This document shows positions 9,406 to 19,217 of a DNA stretch of 64,000 bases, piece by piece. Within the stretch, counting starts at the first letter, position 1. Each line of letters begins with the position of its first letter. The translations under genes and the position numbers were made by a program. Under the pieces are notes generated by a model, which was given only the letters and a program-made list of their open reading frames with translations, did no database searches and was not told the origin of the DNA. Origin of the DNA: Planctomycetaceae bacterium (GTDB lineage: Bacteria; Planctomycetota; Planctomycetia; Pirellulales; Pirellulaceae); assembly GCA_002724245.1 (NCBI GenBank), contig PBOG01000195.1, forward strand, positions 58,904 through 122,903. Reading direction: 5' to 3'.

Positions 9406-10245
9406 TCAGGACCGGCGTTGACCCAGGGGAGTCAGGATTTGTTCGACGCGTTTGCCAGCTTCTGCCACGATCGAGTCAATGCGATTGCGGAAAAAACTAA
9501 AGGCGATCATGGTCGGAATCGCCACGACCAAACCCATTAGCGTGGTGACCAGCGCCTGGCCAATTCCTGCAGCCAGCTGGTCAGGTTTGGCCATGCCACC
9601 CGATGCGGCGATTTGGTTGAATGCGTCGATCATTCCAAGTACTGTTCCGGTCAATCCCAGCATCGGTGCGATGGATCCGATCAAATTCAGGACTTCGGTT
9701 TTGCGGTAGAGGCGACCGGTTTGATCTTCCCCGGCCTCTTCTACAGCAGCTTTGTATTCGGCAAAGCCAAATTGGCTTCCTTGAAAGCGTTCCAGGCCGG
9801 CCAGAACAACGTGTGCGATCAGTGAGTCGTTGCTGGGGTCCTTGCAGAGTTCTGTCGCTTCTTCGAGTTGCCCGTCATGAATCAGTTCTTCCAGGTCAAG
9901 CACGAGCGTGTCTGGCATCATGGTTGTGTGGCGAATGTGGATGAAGTGTTCGACGACAAACCCCACCGCGATCATGGAAAGTAATCCGATCAATGCTCCG
10001 ACCAGGCCGCCATCGGCCAATGTGTCGAATAGACTGCGGTGTTTTCCGCTATCTGATGGCTCTGGAGCGGGGGCTTGAGGAGCCACCTCTGACAAGCTCT
10101 CCCCGGTACTACTTTCTTGACCGTAACTGAATGAGACTGGGCTAGCAATGGTCAGTGCCAAGAAAGTCAGCCCGAGTAGAAACCCGCGCACCAGCGGGCA
10201 GGTTTCAACGCGCTCAGTGAAACAGGAAACAGACTCAATGGTCAT
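9406..10245 (-). CDS. MotA/TolQ/ExbB proton channel family protein
   Basis: The 279-residue protein has an extra N-terminal hydrophobic segment that looks like a signal peptide (GFLLGLTFLALTIASPVSFS). A Pro/Ala/Ser linker follows, then the TolQ/ExbB core: first core helix ALIGLLSMIAVGFVVEHF (about residues 84-102), a cytoplasmic loop with helical segments, and two C-terminal helices. These carry LNLIGSIAPMLGLTGTVLGM and ALVTTLMGLVVAIPTMIAF, the strongest family signatures. It forms the channel with the ExbD proteins. The start ATG overlaps the stop of the preceding gene by four bases (ATGA). A cleavable leader before an extended periplasmic linker is common in planctomycete and verrucomicrobial homologues. 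Confidence 0.95.
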   Translation of the reverse strand: MTIESVSCFTERVETCPLVRGFLLGLTFLALTIASPVSFSYGQESSTGESLSEVAPQAPAPEPSDSGKHRSLFDTLADGGLVGALIGLLSMIAVGFVVEHFIHIRHTTMMPDTLVLDLEELIHDGQLEEATELCKDPSNDSLIAHVVLAGLERFQGSQFGFAEYKAAVEEAGEDQTGRLYRKTEVLNLIGSIAPMLGLTGTVLGMIDAFNQIAASGGMAKPDQLAAGIGQALVTTLMGLVVAIPTMIAFSFFRNRIDSIVAEAGKRVEQILTPLGQRRS

Positions 10246-11393
10246 GGGGATTTCTCGGTTGGTTTTTTAACGTCGGTTTGTTCGCCTTGCTGGAGGGCAT
10301 GCCAGCTGCCGGAATAACGCGTTGACAATTCTCGCTGCAACGCAGCGCTCGCTCGCTCGTCCCCCGCATCGTGCAGTGTCTGTGCGGCGTAAGCCAGCCC
10401 TGCCGCGGCGATGTTGGGAAATGTCCGGTGGTGCAAGGCCGGGATTTTAAGCAGTAACAGTAAACCCTGACGCTGCTGAAGGGGGTCTTGTTTCAGCAGG
10501 TGGGACCGTCCCAGCCAGTAGAAGGCCAATGGACGCAAGCTGGGGTCGACGCGTGATAAGGCACTTTCCAGATTGAGCATCGCGGTTCCCGGTTGGCCCA
10601 TGAGAACCTCGCGTTGCACCTGCAAGATAGAGGCGAATTGCCTGGCTAGCGTCAATTTGCTGGAGGTGCTGACGGCCGCCAGTTCGGCTGCTGGGGCTGC
10701 GCTCGCGAACACCAGTGCCGTCTGGTACAGGTGTGCGGCAGGACAGGGAGTGGCTGTCATCTCGATCAATGTAGTGACCTGTTTCAGGGCACTGGCAGCC
10801 GCTGTGCGATCGAACCAGAGAGGCAAGAATTCTTTGCAGATTCCGGTCTCAGCATCGAATTGCAGGCGTCTCTTGCCAGGCAAAGGGATCGGCTGATCCC
10901 CTACTCCGCGGAGCAGGTGATAACACCGCAAGTAGGGTTCGACCGCGAGCGCCCGTTGTCCTGCCGCCAGGCGTCCCCACATGACTGCCTGCACGACCAT
11001 ATACGCGGTTTTGCTGCGCCGTGCCGAGTAGCGTGAATACAGGGTCTCGGCATGACGTAACAGCGCCGAGTAATCACCGACCTTCAAGCGTTGGCGAATC
11101 CGATAGAGGGGAGTGCCGAGTTCGCTTAGTAGTTGATTGAACCTGGCCTGATCATTGGAAATCTGTGCCTTCTCGATTTGGTCCCAGCCGAGGCGTTGAC
11201 CATTGTCCAGCCGAATATCGTCTTCGTTAAATTGCTCCACACGCCGGTTGGTTAGAATGGTGAGGTCGCGCAACACAATCTGGTCTGCAGCGCTGCGTTC
11301 CGTGTGCCAACCCAGACAACTACTGAGAAACACAGTCCACAGAACGAGTCGTGGTTTGCTGATCATGATGGGCCGCAGAAGATCCACGCTCAT
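10242..11393 (-). CDS. Exported helical-repeat protein, first gene of the TolQ/ExbD operon
   Basis: The 383-residue protein has an N-terminal hydrophobic signal with a possible lipobox (FLSSC), so it could be a lipoprotein or a simple secreted protein. The first mature 45 residues (QIVLRDLTILTNRRVEQF and following) look like a small beta barrel and resemble the start of the 334-residue protein later in the operon. The rest is Ala/Leu-rich and TPR-like (RPLAFYWLGRSHLLKQDP). No catalytic motif is visible. Its stop overlaps the tolQ start (ATGA). The function is inferred only from context: a periplasmic component of the TolQ/ExbD system. Confidence 0.82.
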   Translation of the reverse strand: MSVDLLRPIMISKPRLVLWTVFLSSCLGWHTERSAADQIVLRDLTILTNRRVEQFNEDDIRLDNGQRLGWDQIEKAQISNDQARFNQLLSELGTPLYRIRQRLKVGDYSALLRHAETLYSRYSARRSKTAYMVVQAVMWGRLAAGQRALAVEPYLRCYHLLRGVGDQPIPLPGKRRLQFDAETGICKEFLPLWFDRTAAASALKQVTTLIEMTATPCPAAHLYQTALVFASAAPAAELAAVSTSSKLTLARQFASILQVQREVLMGQPGTAMLNLESALSRVDPSLRPLAFYWLGRSHLLKQDPLQQRQGLLLLLKIPALHHRTFPNIAAAGLAYAAQTLHDAGDERASAALQRELSTRYSGSWHALQQGEQTDVKKPTEKSP

Positions 11394-11713
11394 GGCACTT
11401 GGGGTTGTGGGGGAATGATATTAGAATCGCGCGAACACGACTGGCTGCTGCGCTGCCCTGATTCCCGAACCACGCCACGCAGGCTGGGAGAAATGGTGTC
11501 CGGGCGGACTAGCCGGCTACCCGTCAATCCTATGCCTGGGCGCGGCGGAATGTCAAGTTTTCAGGGCTCGTGTGATGCTCGGGCGCTGTATTGCGATGCG
11601 AGATAGTGTCACGATGGGAGATGGTTCGGGTCGGTTTTCGAGAACGAGCCGACAACGGTTTCTAGTTTGCCTGCGCGAGCTGTGCCTGGGATTTTCGACT
11701 GACGATGATCTGG
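11394..11713. other. Intergenic region with no supported gene
   Basis: About 320 bases between the end of ligA and the first gene of the TolQ/ExbD operon must carry the operon promoter on the minus strand. Short plus-strand ORFs in the track here lack a ribosome binding site and family resemblance. The only structure seen is an imperfect hairpin around 11630-11653 (GTCGG ... CCGAC) without a T-run, which could help end the ligA transcript. I could not pick out a convincing -35/-10 pair. Confidence 0.5.
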
Positions 11714-14153
<2,440 letters not shown>

Positions 14154-14157
14154 AAGA

Positions 14158-14463
14158 TCAGGCCTCTTTTCGTGAAGAGCGAGAATTGGTGGCGGGTTTC
14201 CCCGATGGTGTGTTTGACCCTTCCGGTGGTTCGCGGTCAGTGGCCATGATGCCGAAAGTTAACAAGGCGAGCAGACCTAGTTCGAGCGAAAGTAGTAAAA
14301 TCCCGTATTGATCGATGAAGTCCATCATCGCATGTTGGGGACTAGCATCTTCGCGGGAATGAATGGCCCGCCAGCTCATCACAAAATACGCAAACGCAGT
14401 GACCGAAAACAGAAATCCTACCAGGCCCATCAACGGGTACAGGGGGTTTTTATGTGTCTTCAC
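14158..14463 (-). CDS. Small two-helix membrane protein, unknown
   Basis: The 101-residue protein has two predicted transmembrane helices (LMGLVGFLFSVTAFAYFVMS near residues 11-30 and YGILLLSLELGLLALLTFGI near 53-72). They are separated by a polar loop, and a Ser/Arg-rich hydrophilic tail follows. I do not recognise a family. It lies 4 bases upstream of the cupin gene in the same orientation; the tight spacing supports a real gene and a shared transcript with the cupin and ligA. Confidence 0.72.
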   Translation of the reverse strand: MKTHKNPLYPLMGLVGFLFSVTAFAYFVMSWRAIHSREDASPQHAMMDFIDQYGILLLSLELGLLALLTFGIMATDREPPEGSNTPSGKPATNSRSSRKEA

Positions 14464-14494
14464 GACGGGTTACCTGATCCGGGCGGCGACGTGG

Positions 14495-14538
14495 TTCGTC
14501 CATCAGTCTGTTCGTCCATCAGTCTGTTTGTCCATCAG
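14495..14538. repeat. 16-base tandem repeat, 2.75 copies
   Basis: The unit TTCGTCCATCAGTCTG occurs at 14495-14510 and 14511-14526 with no mismatch, followed by a partial copy (TTTGTCCATCAG) to 14538. It lies in the 158-base gap upstream of the small membrane protein gene. It is a simple slippage-type repeat, not CRISPR: there are no spacers. Confidence 0.9.
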
Positions 14539-14621
14539 ATCACAACCGGAATACCAACTCAATCCCGCTATCTCTCAATGCTGTTCAACCTGGGTGGGAA
14601 TTCTTGACGTGATATCGGTAG

Positions 14622-15695
14622 CTATGCCTGCCGGCGTTGCTGGTACATCCGCTGCAGCCAGTTGCGGCAGGAGTCGGGAGTCAGAGCGTATTCGTAATGC
14701 AAGTTGGCCTTCAGGTGTCCGAAGGGCCGTTGGGAAACCCAGTGGAGGTGTTGTGTTCGGGGGCCCAGCAGCAAGACGCGTTGCCCGGCAAACAGGGGGA
14801 TTTCTGCAGGCAGTCCCGTGTCGAGAATTTTGTACTCGCGGGCCAGGGGGTGTTCGATTCCTGGCAGTTGCAGGTTCCCTTGGACCGCCTGCCAACTGTA
14901 GAAGTCCCAGCGACCGGACACCTCGTCGGGACTTTGTTGAGGTCCAATTCCCCGCGCGACATCGATCGCGCCCGCGCTGGGCGGTACCGGTATCGATATA
15001 GCATTGTCGTTGAGTGCGGCCAGTAAAAGCGTTTGTAGCTGGTAGTTGTCTGCAATTCCGCTCATCCGTGCCTGCCATCCTGAGAAGGTTGCCGGTTCAA
15101 TCAGTAGCAGTCCGCCTTCAACGACGGCGAGCAGGCGAACCAGCCAACGCGCCGCCTGGTGGCGATCCATGATGTGCTTGAGTTGTTCCTGGAAACACTG
15201 AGCCATACTGCGCCATTGAGGACTGGTGGATAGTACCGCGATCACCGCCGGGGCAAAGCGGTCCAGGTCGTGCCAGGCTTTATAGAGTGCGGGAAATCGT
15301 TCACGATGCTGTTCCAGAACCGTCGGAAACTGGGCCTCCGAGTTGTCGTGGTCGGCTTCGCTCGTTGATTCTTCACTGTGCGCTGCACAGAGATCGTAGA
15401 GTTCGATGACTTGCGGCAGCAGTTCTCCAATCCGGAGAAACAGGGGACTTGCCAGCGGCTCTGGCGGGCAGCCGTGTTCGATCAAGGCGCCACAAATCAT
15501 GGACAGGCAAGTGGCCCTGATACCACTGCTGGTCGCGAAAACACGAGACAGTTGCTCCAAGGCTGCCTGGCGTTCGGTGAGGTCGGACTCCAGTGCGGTG
15601 CGCAACAACTGACCGGCGCAACTGGTGAGAGATGCCAGATCCGCTTGCGGGTCTTTCATGGAGGTCAGTAGCGCACGTACGTCTGATGCGAGCAT
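14622..15695 (-). CDS. Conserved-looking hypothetical protein
   Basis: I do not recognise this 357-residue protein. It is soluble (no signal peptide or membrane helix from the ATG at 15695). The N-terminal two thirds is mostly helical and Leu/Ala-rich (LLTSMKDPQADLASL, FLRIGELLPQVIELYDLCA); the C-terminal third looks beta-rich and contains GQRVLLLGPRTQHLHWVSQ. The track start at 15737 is a TTG; the internal ATG is preferred. It is upstream of, and co-directional with, the membrane-protein/cupin/ligA group, separated by 158 bases with a tandem repeat, so it may be a separate transcript. Confidence 0.72.
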   Translation of the reverse strand: MLASDVRALLTSMKDPQADLASLTSCAGQLLRTALESDLTERQAALEQLSRVFATSSGIRATCLSMICGALIEHGCPPEPLASPLFLRIGELLPQVIELYDLCAAHSEESTSEADHDNSEAQFPTVLEQHRERFPALYKAWHDLDRFAPAVIAVLSTSPQWRSMAQCFQEQLKHIMDRHQAARWLVRLLAVVEGGLLLIEPATFSGWQARMSGIADNYQLQTLLLAALNDNAISIPVPPSAGAIDVARGIGPQQSPDEVSGRWDFYSWQAVQGNLQLPGIEHPLAREYKILDTGLPAEIPLFAGQRVLLLGPRTQHLHWVSQRPFGHLKANLHYEYALTPDSCRNWLQRMYQQRRQA

Positions 15696-15924
15696 GGAAT
15701 TTCCGTGAATCAGGCGCCCGCGATACGAGTAGGACAAAGCGGCTTGTCGGCTTCATGCCGAAACAGTTTGATTATACGCATCCTGTGGTTTCAGCAACTC
15801 CAGACGAGGATGCGGGTGTGGTGGTGTTTTGCCATGCCTGTGAAGGAGTTCCAGCAAGTACTCGAGGACATTGCACGGGGTTGTTCTGCCAGCAAGAGGA
15901 CTGATCAGGAGAGGGCGCAGCTGG

Positions 15925-15930
15925 TATAAT
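15925..15930 (+). promoter_or_regulatory. Candidate -10 element for the PQQ-like gene
   Basis: A perfect TATAAT lies 48 bases upstream of the ATG at 15979. The -35 region at the expected distance is poor (TGATCA-like at about 15902-15907), so this is a partial promoter match only. An AGGAG-type ribosome binding site (15967-15972) lies just before the ATG. Confidence 0.4.
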
Positions 15931-15978
15931 TCCTGTGTGCTTCCGCTCTCAGATGTTTAGCCGATTCAGGAGTTGCTC

Positions 15979-17277
15979 ATGAGCCGTCAGTTGTCTGGAA
16001 TGATCAGTCTCATCTGGATCGCCACAACGGTCGTGGCCCTGGCCGATGACTGGCCACAATGGCGTGGTCCACAGCGAGACGGTGAGTGGCGAGAGACAGG
16101 GATTGTCAGCCGATTTTCGAGTGACCAACTACCTTTGCGCTGGCGCGTACCGGTTGGATCCGGCTACAGTGGACCTACGGTAGCCAAAGGGCGCGTCTAT
16201 GTGACCGACCGTCTGCTGGATCCGCAACGAGAACGTGTGCTTTGCTTTGATATGGAAACTGGCAAAGAACTCTGGAAATTGACTTACGATTGTGTCTACA
16301 AGGGTATTGGCTATCAGGCAGGGCCGCGCGCAAGTGTTTCGATTGAGGACGGTCGGGCCTACGCTCTGGGTGCCATGGGTCATTTTCATTGCCTGGACGC
16401 AGTGCGGGGGACGGTGATCTGGAAGAAGGACCTGAACGCAGAATTTTCGATTGATATGCCGATCTGGGGTATCTCTGCCTCTCCGTTAATCTACGAAGAT
16501 CGGATCCTGCTGCAGATTGGCGGAGAAAAAGCCTGTGTCGTGGCCCTGCAGAAGTCGAGTGGAGAGACCTTGTGGACCGCATTGTCGGATGATCGCGCGT
16601 CGTATTCGGCACCCATTATGGTCCAACAAGCGGGGGTTGACGTGGCCTTGTTTTGGACGGGCGACAGCGTTGCCGGTCTCAATCCGTTAGATGGCAAGGT
16701 CTACTGGAGGTTCCCCTTTGCGCCAAAGAATATGCCCATCGGAATTGCCACACCGGTTGTTTCACAGAACGATGTGTTCGTGACCTCGTTTTACGACGGA
16801 TCGCTGATGCTGCGTTTGCAACAAGACCGACCGAACGCGACGCGCGTCTGGCAGAAAAAAGGACGCGATGAACGTAATACGGAGGCGTTACACTCGATTA
16901 TCAGCACGCCGGTGTTTCTCGGTCAGCACATTTATGGTGTATGTAGTTATGGGGAATTGCGCTGCTTGGATGCGAAAACAGGGGAACGCCTGTGGGAGGA
17001 TCTCACGGCGACTCCGAAAGCACGCTGGAGTACGATCCACTTTGTCCGCCATGGCAAGCAAACGTGGATGTTTAACGAGCGTGGTGAACTCATTATCGGC
17101 GAGCTCGCGCCCAGCGGCTTCCGTGAGATCAGCAGGACGCGTCTACTCGATCCCACACTCGAGCAATTACGGCAAAGGAAGGGTGTCTGCTGGTCCCACC
17201 CGGCATTTGCCAATCGACATGTGTTCGCGCGGAATGATAAGGAGATGGTTTGTGCCAGCCTGGCGGCGGCGGAGTGA
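15979..17277 (+). CDS. Exported PQQ-like beta-propeller repeat protein
   Basis: The 432-residue protein has a signal peptide (MISLIWIATTVVALA), then DDWPQWRGPQRDG, the opening that typifies planctomycete and verrucomicrobial PQQ-like propeller proteins. Several blades with the repeat GKELWKL / GTVIWKKDL / GETLWTAL / GKVYWRFPF / GERLWEDL follow. Each is the Ala/Gly-x-D-x-x-x-G-x-x-x-W blade signature. Such proteins fold as an eight-bladed propeller; many do not bind PQQ and act as scaffolds. The ATG at 15979 was chosen over the TTG two codons earlier because it has a well placed ribosome binding site. It stands alone, 172 bases before the SCO1-type gene on the same strand. Confidence 0.92.
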   Translation: MSRQLSGMISLIWIATTVVALADDWPQWRGPQRDGEWRETGIVSRFSSDQLPLRWRVPVGSGYSGPTVAKGRVYVTDRLLDPQRERVLCFDMETGKELWKLTYDCVYKGIGYQAGPRASVSIEDGRAYALGAMGHFHCLDAVRGTVIWKKDLNAEFSIDMPIWGISASPLIYEDRILLQIGGEKACVVALQKSSGETLWTALSDDRASYSAPIMVQQAGVDVALFWTGDSVAGLNPLDGKVYWRFPFAPKNMPIGIATPVVSQNDVFVTSFYDGSLMLRLQQDRPNATRVWQKKGRDERNTEALHSIISTPVFLGQHIYGVCSYGELRCLDAKTGERLWEDLTATPKARWSTIHFVRHGKQTWMFNERGELIIGELAPSGFREISRTRLLDPTLEQLRQRKGVCWSHPAFANRHVFARNDKEMVCASLAAAE

Positions 17278-17449
17278 ATTTCAGTGTGCTGCGGTGGCAA
17301 TTCAACAGGGATCATCGAGGCGTTTAAGTAATCAGCCCTGTCGGCTTGCGTTTGCTGACCAGCGCCGGGGGCGACTGTTGCTGCTCGGGAGTGCGGGCGG
17401 CATGATATTTTATGGGTTTAACTGGAAAAAGTGATACACGGGACGGGTA

Positions 17450-18193
17450 ATGAGCAGGACTGCTTCTTTTTGGCTGGCATTCGCACTGCTGTTCAGTGGT
17501 GTGATGATGATTTGGCAGATTTGGAAGCGGCAACAGCCTCGTGCGTTGGCGACAGCGGAAGTGCTGCAGTCCACCAGTGAACCACGCAGTGCCGGCGAGC
17601 AGGCGGCGTGGATTCACGATTTTGAGCTTACCGAACGCAGCGGTCGGACTTTTGATTCAGGGAAAGAAATGCCCGGACAGGTGTGGGTGACGAGTGTGTT
17701 TTTTTCCAGCTGCAATAAATCCTGCCGTCAACAGAATTCGATTGTCCAGGAACTTCAGAATCGTTTTCGCGAGCAGCGAGTCCGGTTCTTGAGTATTACT
17801 TGTGATCCGGAGACTGATACGCCAGGCCATTTGAGATCCTACGCACGCCAGTTTGATGCGGATCCCCAGCGGTGGTTGTTTCTCTCCGGTGATATGCAAT
17901 ACATTCGCCGAGTTGCTGCTGAACGATTTGAGATCGCCGCTGATAACGACGAAAAGCTGGGGCCAGGCCATTCTGATCAGTTCACGGTGACCGATAAATG
18001 GGGTAACAACCGCGGGCGGTTTATCTGGCACGATTCAGGCGCGGTGGATGCCTTGGAGCAACTCGTAGTTGAGCTGCTTGAAGAAGAAGAAGATCCGGCG
18101 AAAGAGCCTGCCGCCACGGACGCTACCGTGGGCGGACCGGGAGCGGAGGAAGATCCCCCTGAACCGACCGCGGCAGCGCCTGCCGGCAAGTGA
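17450..18193 (+). CDS. SCO1/SenC family copper chaperone-like protein
   Basis: The 247-residue protein is anchored by one N-terminal helix (FWLAFALLFSGVMMIWQIW) and carries a thioredoxin-fold SCO domain outside the membrane. The copper-binding motif CxxxC is present (C88 and C92 in FFSSCNKSCRQQN), as is the distal His (H174 in GPGHSDQFTV). SCO proteins deliver copper to the CuA site of cytochrome c oxidase or act as thiol oxidoreductases. The C-terminal 50 residues are a low-complexity Glu/Pro/Ala tail. It is followed by a DUF420 gene and a small CPTCK protein, suggesting an oxidase-assembly module, though no oxidase subunit gene is in the window. Confidence 0.93.
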   Translation: MSRTASFWLAFALLFSGVMMIWQIWKRQQPRALATAEVLQSTSEPRSAGEQAAWIHDFELTERSGRTFDSGKEMPGQVWVTSVFFSSCNKSCRQQNSIVQELQNRFREQRVRFLSITCDPETDTPGHLRSYARQFDADPQRWLFLSGDMQYIRRVAAERFEIAADNDEKLGPGHSDQFTVTDKWGNNRGRFIWHDSGAVDALEQLVVELLEEEEDPAKEPAATDATVGGPGAEEDPPEPTAAAPAGK

Positions 18194-18206
18194 GACGACG
18201 GTAATG

Positions 18207-18223
18207 GACAGGCAAGGCCTGTC
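18207..18223 (+). other. Perfect 7-bp hairpin between SCO1 and DUF420 genes
   Basis: GACAGGC-AAG-GCCTGTC is a perfect inverted repeat with a 3-base loop starting 13 bases after the SCO1 stop. No T-run follows, so it is not a classical terminator; it could be a 3' stability hairpin or a processing site between two co-directional genes. Confidence 0.6.
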
Positions 18224-18255
18224 TGCTTCAGGACGCGTACTGAACAGGTGTTTTC

Positions 18256-18720
18256 GTGGAAACCGCGGTTGAAGTATTGCCGCATGTGAACGCCACCCTT
18301 AACGCAACAGCCGCGTTGCTGCTGTTGCGCGGCTATTGGCTCATCAAGCGGGGCCAGGAACACGCGCATATACGAACGATGTTGAGTTGCTTTGGGGTCT
18401 CGGTTCTTTTTCTGGTCTGTTATCTGGTTTACCACCAATTGTTATATGCAGTGACCGGACAGCGCGGGAAACCCTTTACCAGCCCGGTGTGGCTGATTCG
18501 CCAGGTCTATTTTGGAGTTCTGATATCGCACGTGCTGTTGGCAGTAACCGTTCCGTTTCTGGCGGGAATTACTATTTATCATGGCCTCCGCAACCAGCGC
18601 AAAGTGCATCGTCGATGGGCCCGGTGGACGTTTCCGATCTGGTTGTATGTTTCGGTGACAGGGGTTGTGGTTTATCTGATGCTGTACCATCTCTTTGCCG
18701 CTGCGGCGGTTCCGCTATAA
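18256..18720 (+). CDS. DUF420 family membrane protein
   Basis: The 154-residue protein has four transmembrane helices (LNATAALLLLRGYWLI, TMLSCFGVSVLFLVCYLVY, YFGVLISHVLLAVTVPFLA, IWLYVSVTGVVVYLMLYHLF). Conserved His residues match the DUF420 (YozB-like) family: PHVNATLNA near the start, VYHQLLY, ISHVLLA and the H-R-R loop. Members are usually next to SCO1 and cytochrome c oxidase assembly genes, and the neighbours here fit. The start is a GTG at 18256, with an AACAGGTG stretch as a weak ribosome binding site. The exact biochemical role of DUF420 is not established. Confidence 0.9.
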   Translation: METAVEVLPHVNATLNATAALLLLRGYWLIKRGQEHAHIRTMLSCFGVSVLFLVCYLVYHQLLYAVTGQRGKPFTSPVWLIRQVYFGVLISHVLLAVTVPFLAGITIYHGLRNQRKVHRRWARWTFPIWLYVSVTGVVVYLMLYHLFAAAAVPL

Positions 18721-18811
18721 TTGAGGGATTGCCTGTTCGAATGGTGGAATTCTGGACGGGACGATTTTCAAGTTTGGGATCGGCTGGTACGACAGAGAGA
18801 GAGCGCTTGTT

Positions 18812-19138
18812 GTGGGTACCCGTTTTTCAAATCGCATCGCTACTGCCGGGCGCCAATCGCCTTGTTGGACGCGCGTCGCGGGGTGCCTGGTGGTCGTGCT
18901 GCTCTGTTGTGGTATGGCCGATGCGTGCCCTACCTGCAAAGATGCGCTGCACACGGATCCCGCCCAGGCCAATTTGATGCGTGGCTACTTTTGGAGCATT
19001 CTTTTTATGATGTCGATGCCCTTTGTGATTTTTTCTTCACTAGGGTCTTATTTCTATTTCCAGGTCCGCCGGGCTCGCTTGCTGCAATCTTCTCAGGCCA
19101 TGGGGCAACGACAACCCTCCGTTGTAGCCAGCGCGTAG
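18812..19138 (+). CDS. Small exported/membrane protein with CPTCK motif
   Basis: The 108-residue protein begins (GTG at 18812) with a signal peptide (VAGCLVVVLLCCGMADA), followed directly by CPTCKDAL, then a transmembrane helix (FWSILFMMSMPFVIFSSLGSY) and a short basic tail. The CxxC pair at the mature N-terminus suggests metal binding or thiol exchange on the outer face of the membrane. I recognise no named family. Its position 91 bases after DUF420 and SCO1 on the same strand suggests a role in copper or oxidase maturation; that is an inference from context. Confidence 0.75.
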   Translation: MGTRFSNRIATAGRQSPCWTRVAGCLVVVLLCCGMADACPTCKDALHTDPAQANLMRGYFWSILFMMSMPFVIFSSLGSYFYFQVRRARLLQSSQAMGQRQPSVVASA

Positions 19139-19217
19139 CCTGTAACGCGCGTCCGGACCGGATCGACTAGTCACTGAGTTCCAGCACCTGGCCGGTGTAA
19201 CTAATACCGCGCATACC

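Noticed and set aside
14495-14538. CRISPR-like repeat
   Set aside because: The copies are directly adjacent with no spacers, and no cas genes are in the window.
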